A program made the translations under genes and the position numbers. A stretch of 64,000 nucleotides of DNA from assembly GCA_947000775.1 (NCBI GenBank), contig CAMQGK010000638.1, forward strand, positions 25,547,001-25,611,000. The letters are read 5' to 3'. Positions 34,370 through 45,604 of this stretch are shown here, in pieces. The notes under the pieces were generated by a model. The model saw nothing but the letters and a program-made list of their open reading frames with translations. It did not search any database and was not told the origin of the DNA. Numbering within the stretch: position 1 is the first letter of the stretch; the number at the start of each line of letters is the position of its first letter. The DNA is from Pterois miles (lineage: Eukaryota > Chordata > Actinopteri > Perciformes > Scorpaenidae).

Positions 34370-34813
34370 GGGCAAAAATGCCACAATAGCCTTTCAGCAT
34401 ATTACAATTCAAGTGTTCTGAGAGACCTCTGCACCTCCTCATGGCTCTATTCAGGCTTTAAAAAATCTAGGACGTGATGGGAGACTGTGTTCCTATTGGC
34501 TGTGCTCCAGCTGGTGGGCGGTGCTTTGTATTTCTTCAACTGATCTCAACATGGCTGCCGGGTCACAAACAGCTAAACAGTAACTACAAGATGTTTCTGA
34601 CTTTGACCATTTGATTGGAGTTTGTGAGCGACTGACAGCAGCTCAGAGACGACAGACTCCAGATCAGCTCCGATTGGCTGTTTTCCTCTGGTCTGTGAAC
34701 TCTTGCAGATGCCATTAAGAGCAGCGCAGGACACTGAGGAACATGACCTATTTTCAGCTTACCTGTCTCATGCACTGCTGTCAGGATACGATGACTGTTG
34801 CAGCTTTAAGTAT
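34370..34813 (-). mobile_element. family K element (GCAGCTTTAA-ended), long copy
   Basis: Contains 'aatgccacaatagcctttca', 'gcatattacaattcaagtgt', 'acctctgcacctcctcatgg', 'tcaacatggctgccgggtca' and 'gatcagctccgattggctgt', ending 'actgttgcagctttaa'. A 5' stub of the same family on the plus strand is at 43008-43100. I recognise this as a common fish repeat. The class is unknown. Confidence 0.7.
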
Positions 34814-36319
34814 GCGTTATGCATATGCCTGTGTGAAAATACTCCATTAACACATCTACATACACAGTTTAACTAAGTATAACCTTAACTGACAACAGAA
34901 ATGATGGAGGAGAGAACATCTATACATTTTTTTACTGTTGTGTCTCCACGTCTCCAGAACCTAACAATAAGATATCATTTGTACTGAAGCCCAATCATGA
35001 CCATGATCGATGTGCAGAGTAAAAATCAGTGAATAAAATTCAGGTCATTTTCTGAACCTTGGAGTTCCTGGTTCCAGGCTCCATAGCCAACGCTGTGAAC
35101 ATGTGCACTTGTTCCCTGTTTTGTGCTTCAAGAGGTCTACACAATATGTGTAATGAGTGGACATTGTAGGGGAGCTTAGGATTTCAAACCGCTCATTTGC
35201 TCTGGCAGGATGTAGATTGTGCTTGGCAGTAGGGCTAACTCCAGTCCAAATCACCTTCCCTGCCATTTTAAGACCTCTAATCAGTAAGGGCAGACTGGCG
35301 TTACCAACGGAGAGATCAACGTCTCATGCTCAAGCAAAAGGAAAAAAATGTACCACTTGGCTAAACCGTGCATTTTACAGTTATAGTAATTGCAGCCAGA
35401 GCTGCAATTATAAGCCTTTATTCTGCCTCGTCCATGCCTCTGCACGTGTTGTATCCCATAGAGACGTTGTTCAAAATCTGGACTGCCTTCATGAAAACCT
35501 GACCATATGTGCAAGAATTAAACGTGCTGCAAAAGAACTGCATTTAATGCATCACTGCAACTGTATATGAAACAGTGAAAGGTGGAGCTACAGTATATAC
35601 TGCAGAAAGACATCAGCGCAGTCATTAAAAGCATAACTCAAATAAAAATCGGGCTGTCGGGGTGAAAGGGTGAAAGAAGTGATCATGACTGACTCAACAG
35701 CGAAATATGCTGTATTATAAACACCTGCCCCCAAAACACATCATTTATTTTGACCTCAATGGCACGTAAAAAGCCTCATTTTCAGGCTATTGTTTAAATG
35801 TCAAAGATGACAGGTTTAAAAGTAATTAACTGCTGCTTTCCTCCCGGGGTCACAATTCTCCCGTATTTCTGGCAAATTTTCACACTTTCTTCCCTTTTCG
35901 TTATCGTAGCCTGTTTCTGGACTGTTTTCACCTGGACGACAATACAGCTACACCCGGCAGGAAAGTCTATGGTCGCGACATGGCGCAGTTTGAGCTCATG
36001 TTTAAGCCGTTAGAAATAACGTGTTTGGGAGCGCAGTGGCGCCATCGTCACGTTGTGTCTGAAAGGACCTTTAGTGACAAAAATGGAAAGAACTAAGAAA
36101 AAGAAATACTCAAGCTGGAGCAAAAATAGATAAAAAAACAGATGAATATTAGTTAGATTCACATGCCAAGTTCACACCAGAGGGGCAAATTATTCAGTTT
36201 TCATTCCTGGGAGTTAAAGGTTAAAAGGTTTGTTATTTTCACTCTTTTAGAGTCACCAGAGTGCAGGAAACAAAGTCTCTGAAACACCCCCACTATAATA
36301 ATAATAATTACTTATTCCT
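34814..36319. repeat. mixed segment; probable interspersed repeat at about 35640-36080
   Basis: 34814-35640 holds nothing recognised; a 137-residue open frame at 35157-35570 has no domain. From about 35640 a CpG-containing block ('acctggacgacaatacagct', 'ggtcgcgacatggcgcagtt', 'cagtggcgccatcgtcacgt') looks like a mobile-element relic. It has only one copy here. A small stem ('taattgcagc'/'gctgcaatta') lies near 35385-35410. Confidence 0.35.
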
Positions 36320-36324
36320 TGTTT

Positions 36325-36725
36325 TATGGGCTGTTTTTGCATGTTCCCCCCGTGTTAGCGTGGGTTTTCTCCGGCTTCCTCCCACAGTCCAAACACATGC
36401 AGGTTAATTCATGACTGTAAATGTCCTGTAGGTGTGAATGTGAGTGTGAATGGTTGTCCATCTCTATGTGTCAACCCTGTGATAGTGTGGCGACCTGTCC
36501 AGGGTGGACCCCGCTTCGCCCAACGCCAGCTGGGATCGACCCCGCTTCGCCTAACGCCAGCTGGGATCGACCCCGCTTCGCCTAACGCCAGCTGGGATCG
36601 ACCCCGCTTCGCCCAGCGCCAGCTGGGATCGACCCCGCTTCGCCTAACGCCAGCTGGGATCGGCTCCAGAACCTCTGCCACCTTCAACAGGATGAGTGTT
36701 TGCAGATAATGGTTTGAAGGTTGGA
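36325..36725 (+). mobile_element. V-SINE/Mermaid-like SINE with an internal 31-bp expansion
   Basis: The order 'gcgtgggttttctccggctt', 'cctcccacagtccaaacaca', 'gtgaatgtgagtgtgaatgg', 'gtggcgacctgtccagggtg' and 'ggctccag' is the conserved central and 3' part of a common fish SINE. The tRNA-like head is missing. The normally single segment 'gaccccgcttcgcc-aacgccagctgggatc' is present five times in tandem. Confidence 0.85.
36507..36661. repeat. 31-bp tandem repeat, 5 copies
   Basis: Units start at 36507, 36538, 36569, 36600 and 36631. They differ only at the 'cctaacg/cccaacg/cccagcg' position. The array arose inside the SINE at 36325-36725. Confidence 0.97.
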
Positions 36726-37308
36726 CCATGGGCTATTTGGGGACTTATATATTATTATCATTATGTAAAAACGAAGCATTCGAATACTGATTTTGAAGGT
36801 CGATTACCATGGCAACAGTCAAAGCTTCATAGCATTCAGGTCAGCCCTACCTTGCACCTTCATTTAATCAAATATCTGAGAGGTTTCATAATATAACGGA
36901 CAAACACGAAGGACTGAGAGAACTGGAAGAGCAGGAGATTTTAAAACCAAGTACAGGACAACCAGATGCATAAACTCATTTTCACCTGTGTGCTCTCACA
37001 GCTCGACAAGTGAGAGACAATTTCAGGAGAATCACAAGAGCCTCTTCACATTGCTATATCTGCGTGCTATCGAATGGAGTACCCGAGCTCATTTTCTTCA
37101 AGTCATGTTTGTTCAATCACTGGAAACAAAATGACCTTAAAGTTAACTTTGAAACACAACTTCATCTGCAAATCTCCACATCTTGGTTGCAATTATTTAA
37201 TCATTATTTATTTATTTCCATGAATTTAGAGGTTTGAAAAATTTGCTTCTGCTTCTTCATGTATATGTGGGCACAGGCGGCTGATTTCATGTGCTACAAC
37301 CTATGAAT
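36726..37308. other. non-coding segment, nothing recognised
   Basis: Short open frames without a domain. No shared repeat. Confidence 0.4.
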
Positions 37309-37434
37309 TAGGGCCCGGACGATTCACCTATCTCCCAATATCACGATACTTGGGTGCTGATTCAATATGTGTTGTGGTTTTTAAGTAGTAGTAAAAAAAA
37401 AAAGAAAATTTATTGTAGGGGGAAAATAATTTAA

Positions 37435-37468
<34 letters not shown>

Positions 37469-37860
37469 GAAAGAGGAGGGAGGGGGGTGGGAAAAGAACA
37501 TGAGAGCAAAAAAATAAGTATTGTGATTCTGTATTACAATTTATTGCGATTCTTGTAAAACAAAATTCTAGTCCAAGGTCTAATTTTTTAGACCATCGGA
37601 AAAAGTTGAATTAGACATTTCTAGGGACTTTTAATTTGGAAAATATCTAATTTGATATTGTACAAATGTTAAGACAAATCAGACATGTCCTGAAGTCAAA
37701 TATATCAGGATCATTGTCAGATAATATTTATATATATTATAACGGACATATAATGTTTTATACTTCTGGTGAATACAATCCAAATAATCTTTTTCCACAT
37801 ATGTATTTTGTATAGACAGCTCCCATTGTTAACGCCTTATTTTGAAAAACGGACGTATGT
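37309..37860 (+). mobile_element. family B copy B4a (5' half)
   Basis: Starts TAGGGCCCGGACGATTCACC at 37309. It shares the 'cacgatacttgggtgctgat' and 'gttgaattagacatttctag' blocks and the AT-rich 'gaatacaatccaaataatc' region. It carries an A27 run (37440-37466) followed by a purine-rich stretch. It stops at 'aaaaacggacgta', 14 bp before a second B copy starts. Confidence 0.8.
37440..37500. repeat. poly-A (27) plus polypurine tract
   Basis: A run of A, then 'gggaaagaggagggaggggg' and more purines. It lies inside copy B4a and is absent from the other B copies. Confidence 0.9.
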
Positions 37861-37873
37861 GGAAAGTTTTTAT

Positions 37874-38870
37874 TAGGGCTGGAACAATACACCTTTCTCC
37901 TGATCAATACTGTCATAATACATGGGTGTTGATTCAATATGTACTGTGATTTTTAAGTACTGCGATTCAAAATTACTGCAATTTTTGTTAAATTTTTTAA
38001 CACTACACCATGAGAAAACGTTGAATCAAACACTTCTTGGGACTTTACTTTGGAAAATATCTAAATTAATACAGTAAAATGTTTCCTTTTTAATATGAAT
38101 GTAATCAGAGATGCCCTGAAGTCAATTATATCAGGATTATTCTCAGGAATTAATTATTATATTTTTTTTCCAGCAACCCAAAATCAAAGAATAGACATTT
38201 CTCTCAAATTACCGGTATTTTTACTTTATAGGGGGCATGTAATGTTTTATACTTGTGGTGAATATAATCCAATCAATCTTATTTCTATAAATGTATTTTG
38301 TATATACAGCTCCCTTTAACACCTTATTTTGAAAAGCAGACAGTCACACGTGTCTACTTCCTCTAACTTCTCTAAGTCCATCACTAGCTCTCCGTCAGCT
38401 CCGTTCTCTTTAAACATCCAAGTTCAGCTCCATCGTTTGAATGCACTGAACATAAATGTCAGTATATGGGTGATCTACAGTTGTAGTGTTGGACGATTTG
38501 ACCACGGAGACGAGACTGAAGGCCAGCTGGACCGCATGTTACCACGCGACTGACCTGACCGCACGTTACTGTATCGCAGTAACGTTTCCTGTCCATGAGT
38601 TAGCATGTAGCTTTAGCCGGGATGTCTAGCTCTGCTTTTCCTGTAATGTGTGAAACCCAAAGTGTTTCCATCCTTTACTGGATGTGTAGTGTCTACCATG
38701 TTGGATTTAACGTGGTTAAATCTGCGGTTTGTTTTGGTTGACGGATACGAAACGGATATGACGTCAAGTCACTCAGACTACAATAATAAAAGCTGTAACC
38801 TCCTTCTACCTCCACATAGACTCAAATGAAGCAAATATGTCGATTCTGGCATTAAAAACATCTATTTAAA
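37874..38870 (+). mobile_element. family B copy B4b (nearly full length)
   Basis: Starts TAGGGCTGGAACAATACACC at 37874, in the same orientation and next to B4a. It continues through 'ttccagcaacccaaaatcaa', 'tgaatataatccaatcaatc', 'tagctctccgtcagctccgt', 'tttagccgggatgtctagct', 'gtgaaacccaaagtgtttcc' and 'acctccttctacctccacat', ending near 38870 without the final CCCTA. It is not protein coding. Confidence 0.83.
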
Positions 38871-39564
38871 ATGTCCATAGAATATATTACAACATCTGTA
38901 AGGGAAATTAAAAAAGCAATTATGTGTGAAGGTTAGATGTTGGCAGGATTACTCTCCTATATCCCTCCGCAGAGACATCACATTAAAGATCTGACCCTCG
39001 AGGGTCAAAAGACCACATTAAAACCAGAGCTTACAGTGTCCCGGGAGTCTAGACCTTTACGCTGGCCTTTCTGTACAGTATATATAGACAAGTTTTGAAG
39101 AACCACAGACAACCGGTGAGGGAACCAGGCAGGATTTTCCAGCAAAAGAAATATTTGCTCAGAAAATAAGCGCTTCAAGCTGTTCATCAACACAATTGGT
39201 TGGAAAAACAGACATGTTTCATGTTTGTTTTAGAGGGACAGCAGGGTGGGAAGATCCTTCAAGATCACATCCAAGAAAAGGATCTAATGTGGTGAGAGCC
39301 CATCTGTGCTCCATTGTTATGTGTGCCATCACTATGTTAGCAAGACGAGAAGACACAGGATATATAGGGTTTCTGATCAGAGTAGTACAGACACCTCAGA
39401 TTTATGACAGTCATGCTGCACACAAATCTCTGAGCTCAGTTTACAGCTCTATGTAGATGCCACACTACAACTTTTTATGAAATCGATGAAAAAAAAGTTG
39501 ACAACCTTCTTTCACAACAAAAAATAAACATTTTAACAGCATACTATGGCCAAATATATTACAA
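38871..39564. other. non-coding segment, nothing recognised
   Basis: Short open frames at 39005-39193 and 39196-39456 lack a recognised domain. Confidence 0.4.
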
Positions 39565-39565
39565 A

Positions 39566-40410
39566 GGGCTGTCAGGGTTAATGTGATAATAACACGTTAG
39601 TGTAAATTCATTGCAACGCCATTAATTTCCTTAAATAAACAACTAGAAAACAACTGTCATGGCAATTCTCAAAGGGGTCCCTTGACCTCTGACCTCTAGA
39701 CATGAATGCAAATGGGTTCTATGGGTACCCACGAGTCTCCTCTTTACAGACTCGGTCACTCGCTCATTGTCAACCTTTTATCCGGGCTTCGCAGGAACAA
39801 CAGCTCCAGCAGGGGACCCCAGACTTCCTTTTCATGGGCCACATTAACCAGCTCAGACTGGGGGATCCCGAGGCGTTCCCAGGCCAGTGTGGAGATATAA
39901 TCTCTCCACCTAGTCCTAGGTCGTCCCTGGGGTCTCCTCCCAGCTGGTTGTGTCTGGAACACCTCCCTAGGGAGGCACCCAGGGGAGCATCCTTACCAGA
40001 TGCCCGAACCACCTCAACTGGCTCCTTTCAACACAGAGAAGTCTCTACTCAGAGTCCCTCACAGATGGCTGAGATCCTCACCCTATCTCTAAGGCTCTAA
40101 GGGAGACGCCAGCCACCCTGAGAAAACCCATTTCAGCCGCTTGTACCAGCGAACTAGTTAATGACCAAGTCCTCATGACCGTAGGTGAGAGTAGGAAGGA
40201 AGACAGACCTGGATCAAGTCATAGTCAAGTCAGCACACTGACAGATGTTGTTGCCATGTTATGATTTGAACATATTTTTGGATGCTAAATGCAGAAGCTG
40301 TGAGGATTTCTGGATAATATTTGACAATGATTTGTGTTGTTAATTGATTTCCAGTAATAAATATATTAATAAAATTTGCACTGATCAAGCATATTTGTTC
40401 ACTTTTTTCA
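39566..40410 (+). mobile_element. family A repeat, interrupted by a LINE
   Basis: The left part (39566-39752) runs 'gggctgtcagggttaatgtg', 'caaaggggtcccttgacctc', 'gggtacccacgagtctcc' and 'tctttacagact'. The right part resumes at 40209 with 'tggatcaagtcatagtcaag', 'gttatgatttgaacata', 'ggatttctggataatatttg' and 'ttaattgatttccagtaata'. The uninterrupted copy at 56996-57466 has these parts adjacent, separated only by about 29 bp ('tgcccactttatgataatac...'). Confidence 0.85.
39753..40208 (-). mobile_element. LINE 3' fragment (reverse transcriptase C-terminal region), nested in family A
   Basis: The minus-strand translation includes QTQPAGRRPQGRPRTRWRDY followed by ISTLAWERLGIPQSELVNVA and KEVWGPLLELL (39780-39960). 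This is the C-terminal signature GRRPRGRPRTRWRDY-S-LAWERLGIP of a common fish non-LTR element, from memory. Further upstream on that strand, nucleotides 'cctacggtcatgaggacttg', 'gtacaagcggctgaaatggg' and 'gttgaggtggttcgggcatc' continue it with frame breaks. The copy is 5'-truncated, as is usual for LINEs, and inactive. It is probably RTE-like and may belong to the same broad group as the fragment at 2310. Confidence 0.88.
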
Positions 40411-41114
40411 TATTTCTCCATATTTGAGGTGTGTTTTACAGTGCTCCGCCACTAAAACAGATGATCTCAACATAAACAAACACACCTAAATGATGATGCA
40501 AGCGTACTCGGGTATGGACCAACATTACTAATGTGAAAGCTGAGCAGCGGGGGACTGAAGAGGTACCTATCAGTGTGTGTCCAAGTGTCCACATATTAAG
40601 GACAAGAAACAAAAACTTTGGTATAAAGGAATGTTTTTTAAGAATAAACATTCCCATTAATATGAGGTTATTTGTTGTTATATAGCGAGGGATGCAAACT
40701 TAGCCAAATACTGTAAGGCTTTCTCAGAGACTTTTATTCTTTTATTCGGTCTTGGTCTGAGAAAACAGGGCGATAAACACAAGGAGCAATAATTTTCTTT
40801 ACAGATTCAAGGACATATAACATTTGGTTAGACGGCAACAGTTTCTCTCTTTTCTTTCTTTCATTTTATCTCTGAAATATAAAAGGCCACTGGCAATGCT
40901 ACTTGGCAAAATAACATTCAAAGCAATGTTCAGAGGCTTGATTTGTGCATTTCCTCTGCGTTAAAGCCTCCAGTTCTATTTTCATAGTTTTCTTTTAAAG
41001 ATTTTCTTGACAAAAAATGTCGGAGAATATCATATAAGAGCTTGGCCAGAATTCTTGTGATCTCTAAGAAAAATGAAAATAATACTTTTCAAATGCCTGA
41101 TTATCCATCTGAGA
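40411..41114. other. non-coding segment, nothing recognised
   Basis: AT-rich, with no shared repeat or domain. Confidence 0.4.
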
Positions 41115-41371
41115 CCTGAGACCGACTTTACTGTCTTTCAGAGGCTGAAGGTAATGGTATCATATGAAAGTAGAAAACCTAAGAATCTATTGGTCTTAGC
41201 CATGTCATACTAGCTTGTCAATAAAGAGGCTAAATAATGCACCAAAATTCTGCTCAAATTTGGCGAGGAAAAACTGTCATGCTGATTTTCAAAGGGGTCC
41301 CTTGACCTCTGACCTAAGATATGGGGGTACCCACGAGTCTCCCCTTACAGACATGCCCACTTTATGATAAA
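41115..41371 (+). mobile_element. family A repeat, copy 2 (internal part)
   Basis: Contains 'ggtatcatatgaaagtagaa', 'ccatgtcatactagcttgtc', 'tttggcgaggaaaaactgtc', 'caaaggggtcccttgacctc' and 'gacatgcccactttatgata'. It is collinear with the other A copies and is cut by family E at about 41372. Confidence 0.82.
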
Positions 41372-42136
41372 ATTATGTGTTTGAATATTTCTGCATACTG
41401 CGGTCCCTAAACAGTCTTGAATTACATAAATTGGGTCTCACTGCAGACTCTTGTAGATCCAATGAGCCCATTTACATTCACGTGTGATGATGAGACCATT
41501 TTTTGAAACTTGACCTCACTGTATAACATGACCTGTGGTGACCTCTAGGATAATCACAGCCTCATGAAACTTTACAGCCACAAACTAGAGACCAAGGGCA
41601 TTCAGAGGATGGATGGTTTTCCTAGCCAGACTGAAAATAAGGGGCTTTCTGAGCAGCTTCCAGAGCAGAAGTGCTTGCTATCTAATCGCTGAAAAATGCA
41701 GTTCTTGCAGAAATCGCCAAATGTCAAAAGTTTTTGATACCAAATCTCAGCATGGCTTTTTCTATGGTGTTCCTCAAGGTCTTGGTGTCTTAATGTGGTA
41801 TTTTTGAGGGGTCATTGATTATTTTATCAATTCTTATTAGCTAAAATTGGTTAAATTTAGCAACGCAAAAATTGCTGCAGCAACTTATGAGACATACAAG
41901 GGAACAGCCCAGACTCCCAGCTTTCAGATGATGTACGCCACTTCTTTGTGTCTTAATGTGGTACTTTGGAGGGATTGTTAATCATTTTGATCAACTCTTG
42001 ATAAATGGCTAAATTCAGCACCAAAGCTGTGTAACAAATAGTGTCGACCAGGTTGACCTGCTGTCTCCCTCTAAAGACCCCCTGTACCCCCGTAAAAAAG
42101 ACAAAAACAGGTCTATTGTGGGTCTCAGAGGGTTAA
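41372..42136 (+). mobile_element. family E repeat, longest copy
   Basis: Landmarks in order are 'ctgcatactgcggtccctaa', 'cagtcttgaattacataaat', 'gtagatccaatgagcccatt', 'aagggcattcagaggatgga', 'tgttcctcaaggtcttggtg', 'ctttcagatgatgtacgcca' and 'gtgggtctcagagggttaa'. Shorter copies are at 25890-26012, 28505-28622 and 32852-33105. A 'tcttaatgtggta' segment occurs twice (41790 and 41951). It has no coding capacity and its class is unknown. Confidence 0.8.
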
Positions 42137-43007
42137 CTGTTTTCAGATTTCTTGTGCGAGAGGTGCCATTTGGTGTGAATTTAGCTTTTTACAACACCAC
42201 CATTTGCTATTATAACCAGTCTAACAACCACCAGCTGACAGCTGCAGCAGTAACGCAGCAGAAATTACAAATTAAAAAAACATTTGAGAAGTCCTGTATG
42301 TGCTTATTTAACTAACTTTATTTATTTTGTTTGTATATGTGGATTATAAATGCAAAATAGGGGAGTTTAGGAGGTAAAGTGGTGCATGAAAACACCCTCC
42401 CCAATTGCTGACAATCAGTCCAACTGAAGTTGCCCTGAGTCATGAGGGATTGTCACATGGATGGAAACTCTGCATTGTAGTGTGAAAGCTCCTTTGTGCT
42501 GAATAAAATGGCCTCAGTCTGATATATCTTCACCTCCTGAATTTCCCTTTATCCACAGCTGACACACGGATAGCAGGTGGCTATCATGATAATTGGTCTA
42601 ATCTGGTGGTAGCCTCTGATCCATACCTTTATATGCAGCTACGGTCCTACCACTGAACCCAGAGAAAGGCTTTAGTGATGGAGAACGAGGGGTTGATGAC
42701 CAACTTCCGCCCTGAAGTCACTGTTGTTTTACTACGGCAGGCTAATGTCTTGACCTTCTTTAATTACACCAATTATCCAGCCATCAAGCTTAACTTCAAG
42801 TCCCAAAACAACCACCTCCATCCTTCACTTCATAATCTATTAGCAAGAAACAGCTCAATAAGACATTAACAACCTGAAGAGCACTCAGCTCAGCCCCAGC
42901 CTTCAACAACGGCTGCAGTCAAACAAAATCATGCAATATCACAAGGTACACCTGCTTATCGGACTTATAGAAGTGTACGTTAGTTATTCTTGCTTCAGCA
43001 ACAGAGT
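42137..43007. other. non-coding segment, nothing recognised
   Basis: Single-copy in the window. Short frames only. Confidence 0.4.
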
Positions 43008-43100
43008 TCAGTTTAAAGCTGCATTGGGTAGAAATGGATCAAATATGATTAAAAAAAGTCATTTTTGTAAAACAGCTGCTATTACTGCTAATACAGTACA
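43008..43100 (+). repeat. family K 5' stub
   Basis: 'aaagctgcattgggtagaaa' followed by 'tggatcaaatatgattaaaa' and 'cattttgtaaaacagctgct'-like sequence is the start of family K as I remember it. The longer copy at 34370-34813 covers a different part. Confidence 0.5.
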
Positions 43101-43389
43101 GCACATTTTCTAAAGGACTTCAGCAACGCTGCATAACTACACTGCAGGTCAACGTCCAGCCCTTTACTGCACAGGATGTTTGACAGGCTGTAGTTATTGA
43201 AATGCTGGATCTTTCACGTTTTAATGATCATAAGGCCTTGATGGTATCATTAATATCCAGCTCACACTCCTAACCCTTTTTCCCCCTTCAACTCCGGTCC
43301 AGACCTGCAGATGCTGATTGTGGAACACGACTCTGAATCGACTCGCAGGGTATCAATAATCCACACTGAACCACTGCTGGGACGCCCCG

Positions 43390-44180
43390 CTGTCCTGATC
43401 GCTTCACAAAACAATTAATTATTTTTTATTCTGTGATAAGATGAAACTGGGCACGATGAAACTGTCTCTCTAACGTCTTTGAAAGTTCTCACAAGCATAA
43501 TTTTGATTCTCCGGATGTCTGATTTTCTTCAATTCCAGTTTGTGCTTATGAATAATCTTTAATGCTCCAAGGTTATGAATATGAAAATAAATTTGTTGGG
43601 TCAAAGATGCACCTGTTCTAACTTTGTTCTTTGTGTCCTATTTTTACTTAAGAAGATGTCGGTTAAAATACGAGCGACTTTGAGATAAGACACTCTTTAT
43701 TTGCAGACGTTATTAGATGATCTAACACAAGTTTGCATATCTCATCTGCTACTTATTGGTCAAAGCTGAAGCTATTACTTAAATTGATTGATGTCATAAA
43801 CTCGCAGAGGAGCAATCTATCAAAGTGTTTGTAATTACAAACACTGGAAAGATTATTTGACAACTTGGCTTGCTGGCAAATTTGTGAAATAATTTGACTC
43901 CTGTGACAGGCACTATAGTATTTGATCGCAACTGGAAAAGGGCACAGACTGAATTTAATGTTTTCAAAGCACGACTCTTCTAGCATCCAATTACATTTAC
44001 AAAAGGCTGCAGGTCTCCCACAGTATTCCAGTGTGCCTCCATGATGGCGGGTGATTATGTCTGTCACCTAATCAGCTGTGCAACATCATCCGCACGCTAT
44101 TTTGACGAAGACCGAGCTCCCCACATCTCCTTTGCATACTCACATTCAGAGCCATGTAGCCTTTAAGGTGTTTGCTTCCC
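43390..44180. promoter_or_regulatory. candidate conserved non-coding element with 22-bp palindrome
   Basis: No repeat-family match and no maintained reading frame. Positions 43824-43845 form a perfect palindrome whose core TAATTA (homeodomain type) lies between inverted forkhead-like motifs TGTTTGT and ACAAACA. Nearby are 'ttaaattgattgatgtcata' (TALE/HOX-like TGATTGAT) and 'ctcctttgcatactca' (octamer-like TTTGCAT). The texture is typical of developmental enhancers in gene deserts. This is inference and no alignment was possible. Confidence 0.4.
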
Positions 44181-45484
44181 CCGGGGACTGACTGTTAACC
44201 GCTGGGGAGAAAAATACACTATGTTCATAAAATAATATGACTTCTTGTAAAAATGTTATGTGAATCTACAACTAACCCTGTTTCTAAATGTCTCTTGACA
44301 CAGTGAGCCAGACTGAGTGACGTAATAAGGTCTGAGCTCCATGTAGACTAGTAGGACGATTGTTTGTGCATGGCCTGGCTGCCAGGGACCCTTCTCCAAC
44401 AGGTAGTATACCTTCCTTACAATAGTACGGTGACAAATGACTTGTGACACACATACTGGACGCCCTCCTTTCTTTCACAGCAGCATGGCAGATTTGATTG
44501 TATCTCACTACGGTGACATTCACTCCTCCACGTGAATAAGGTGGAGCTGGACATTTGGTGACATAACAACTAATCGAATGGCTAGTTGGTGACAACTAAC
44601 AATCTAACAAGTTATGGTTAACTGGCCCAGCTTTACCACCACTAGCTAGATGCACTGGCACACTGCCGTTTGCCACTGAGGTGTCACAGACCTTGTGGTA
44701 AAGACCTGTTTCCCAGTAATCTAGCATGACATGTTTGGTATCAACGGATTCACTGCAATTCACACCAACTGCAGAGTTTCTGCTGCTCTTTCTACAGAGA
44801 GTCTGTGTTTCCTAATGGCCATTTCATTGCATTAGAAATGTCATTTATATCTATTTTAGACAGAGAAAGGGTGTGTTCATTTGTAAATAATAACTAAACA
44901 TTTAAAATACCGTACTATATTCACTCATGGAGCCCTGCATGTTTCAGAATAAAAGCCTCATGCTGACAAATGAAGGAGTTCTGCCCATGCAGAAGAATGC
45001 TTGAGGGGTTTTATTTTGAAATGAAAGCAGAAAGTGTTGAATTAAAAATAAATCTTTGCTTTTTTTTTCCATGCCTGTGCCATTTTCTACAGATGTCTAG
45101 ACTTTGAAACTGTAGTGATGTTGCTGATATGATGTCAATACAGAGTAAAACGATCACCGTCACTGCCTGTTGCTGCCATGAACCACACGCAGCTCCCGTC
45201 AAAACCAGGACAGACCTCGAATCTCTGGAGGAGACGCAGCTGAGACGAGCAGTGTGGAAGCTCTAACCTGTTAACGTGGACGGCAAAATAAAAAACAACA
45301 GGTAACGCAGCCGCTACGCGCTCATCACACGGCTAGTCTGGCTCAGGGCCGACGAGGAGAATAGAATAATTTCAATTTTAAGATTATGGTGATCAATGAG
45401 ACAGGCAGACTAAAATACAATATACTTCTGGGCAGGTAGGCAACGACAGGTTGCTACCACAGCGTTGTGCGGTCTGGCAGTCTG
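44181..45484. other. non-coding segment, nothing recognised
   Basis: Overlapping minus-strand frames at 44256-44595 have no domain. A short CpG-richer piece at about 45190-45360 may be an old mobile element. Confidence 0.4.
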
Positions 45485-45604
45485 TGTTTTGTTGCCGCCA
45501 AAAACCAAGATGGCGACGAGAGGCTGAACATAAGGCTTCAATAACAGCAGTCCACAAACCAATGGGTGACGTCATGGTGACTACGTCCACTTCTCAGTCT
45601 ATGG
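45485..45604 (-). mobile_element. family F element, terminal fragment
   Basis: 'aaccaagatggcgacgagag', 'gcttcaataacagcagtcca', 'gtgacgtcatggtgactacg' and 'tccacttctcagtctatgg'. The right end shows the CAGTCTATGG terminus shared with the MITE at 60468-60946. Confidence 0.8.

Noticed and set aside
36409..36729. Open frames on both strands with repeated WRWAKRG / TPLRLTPAG
   Set aside because: Product of the 31-bp expansion inside the SINE.
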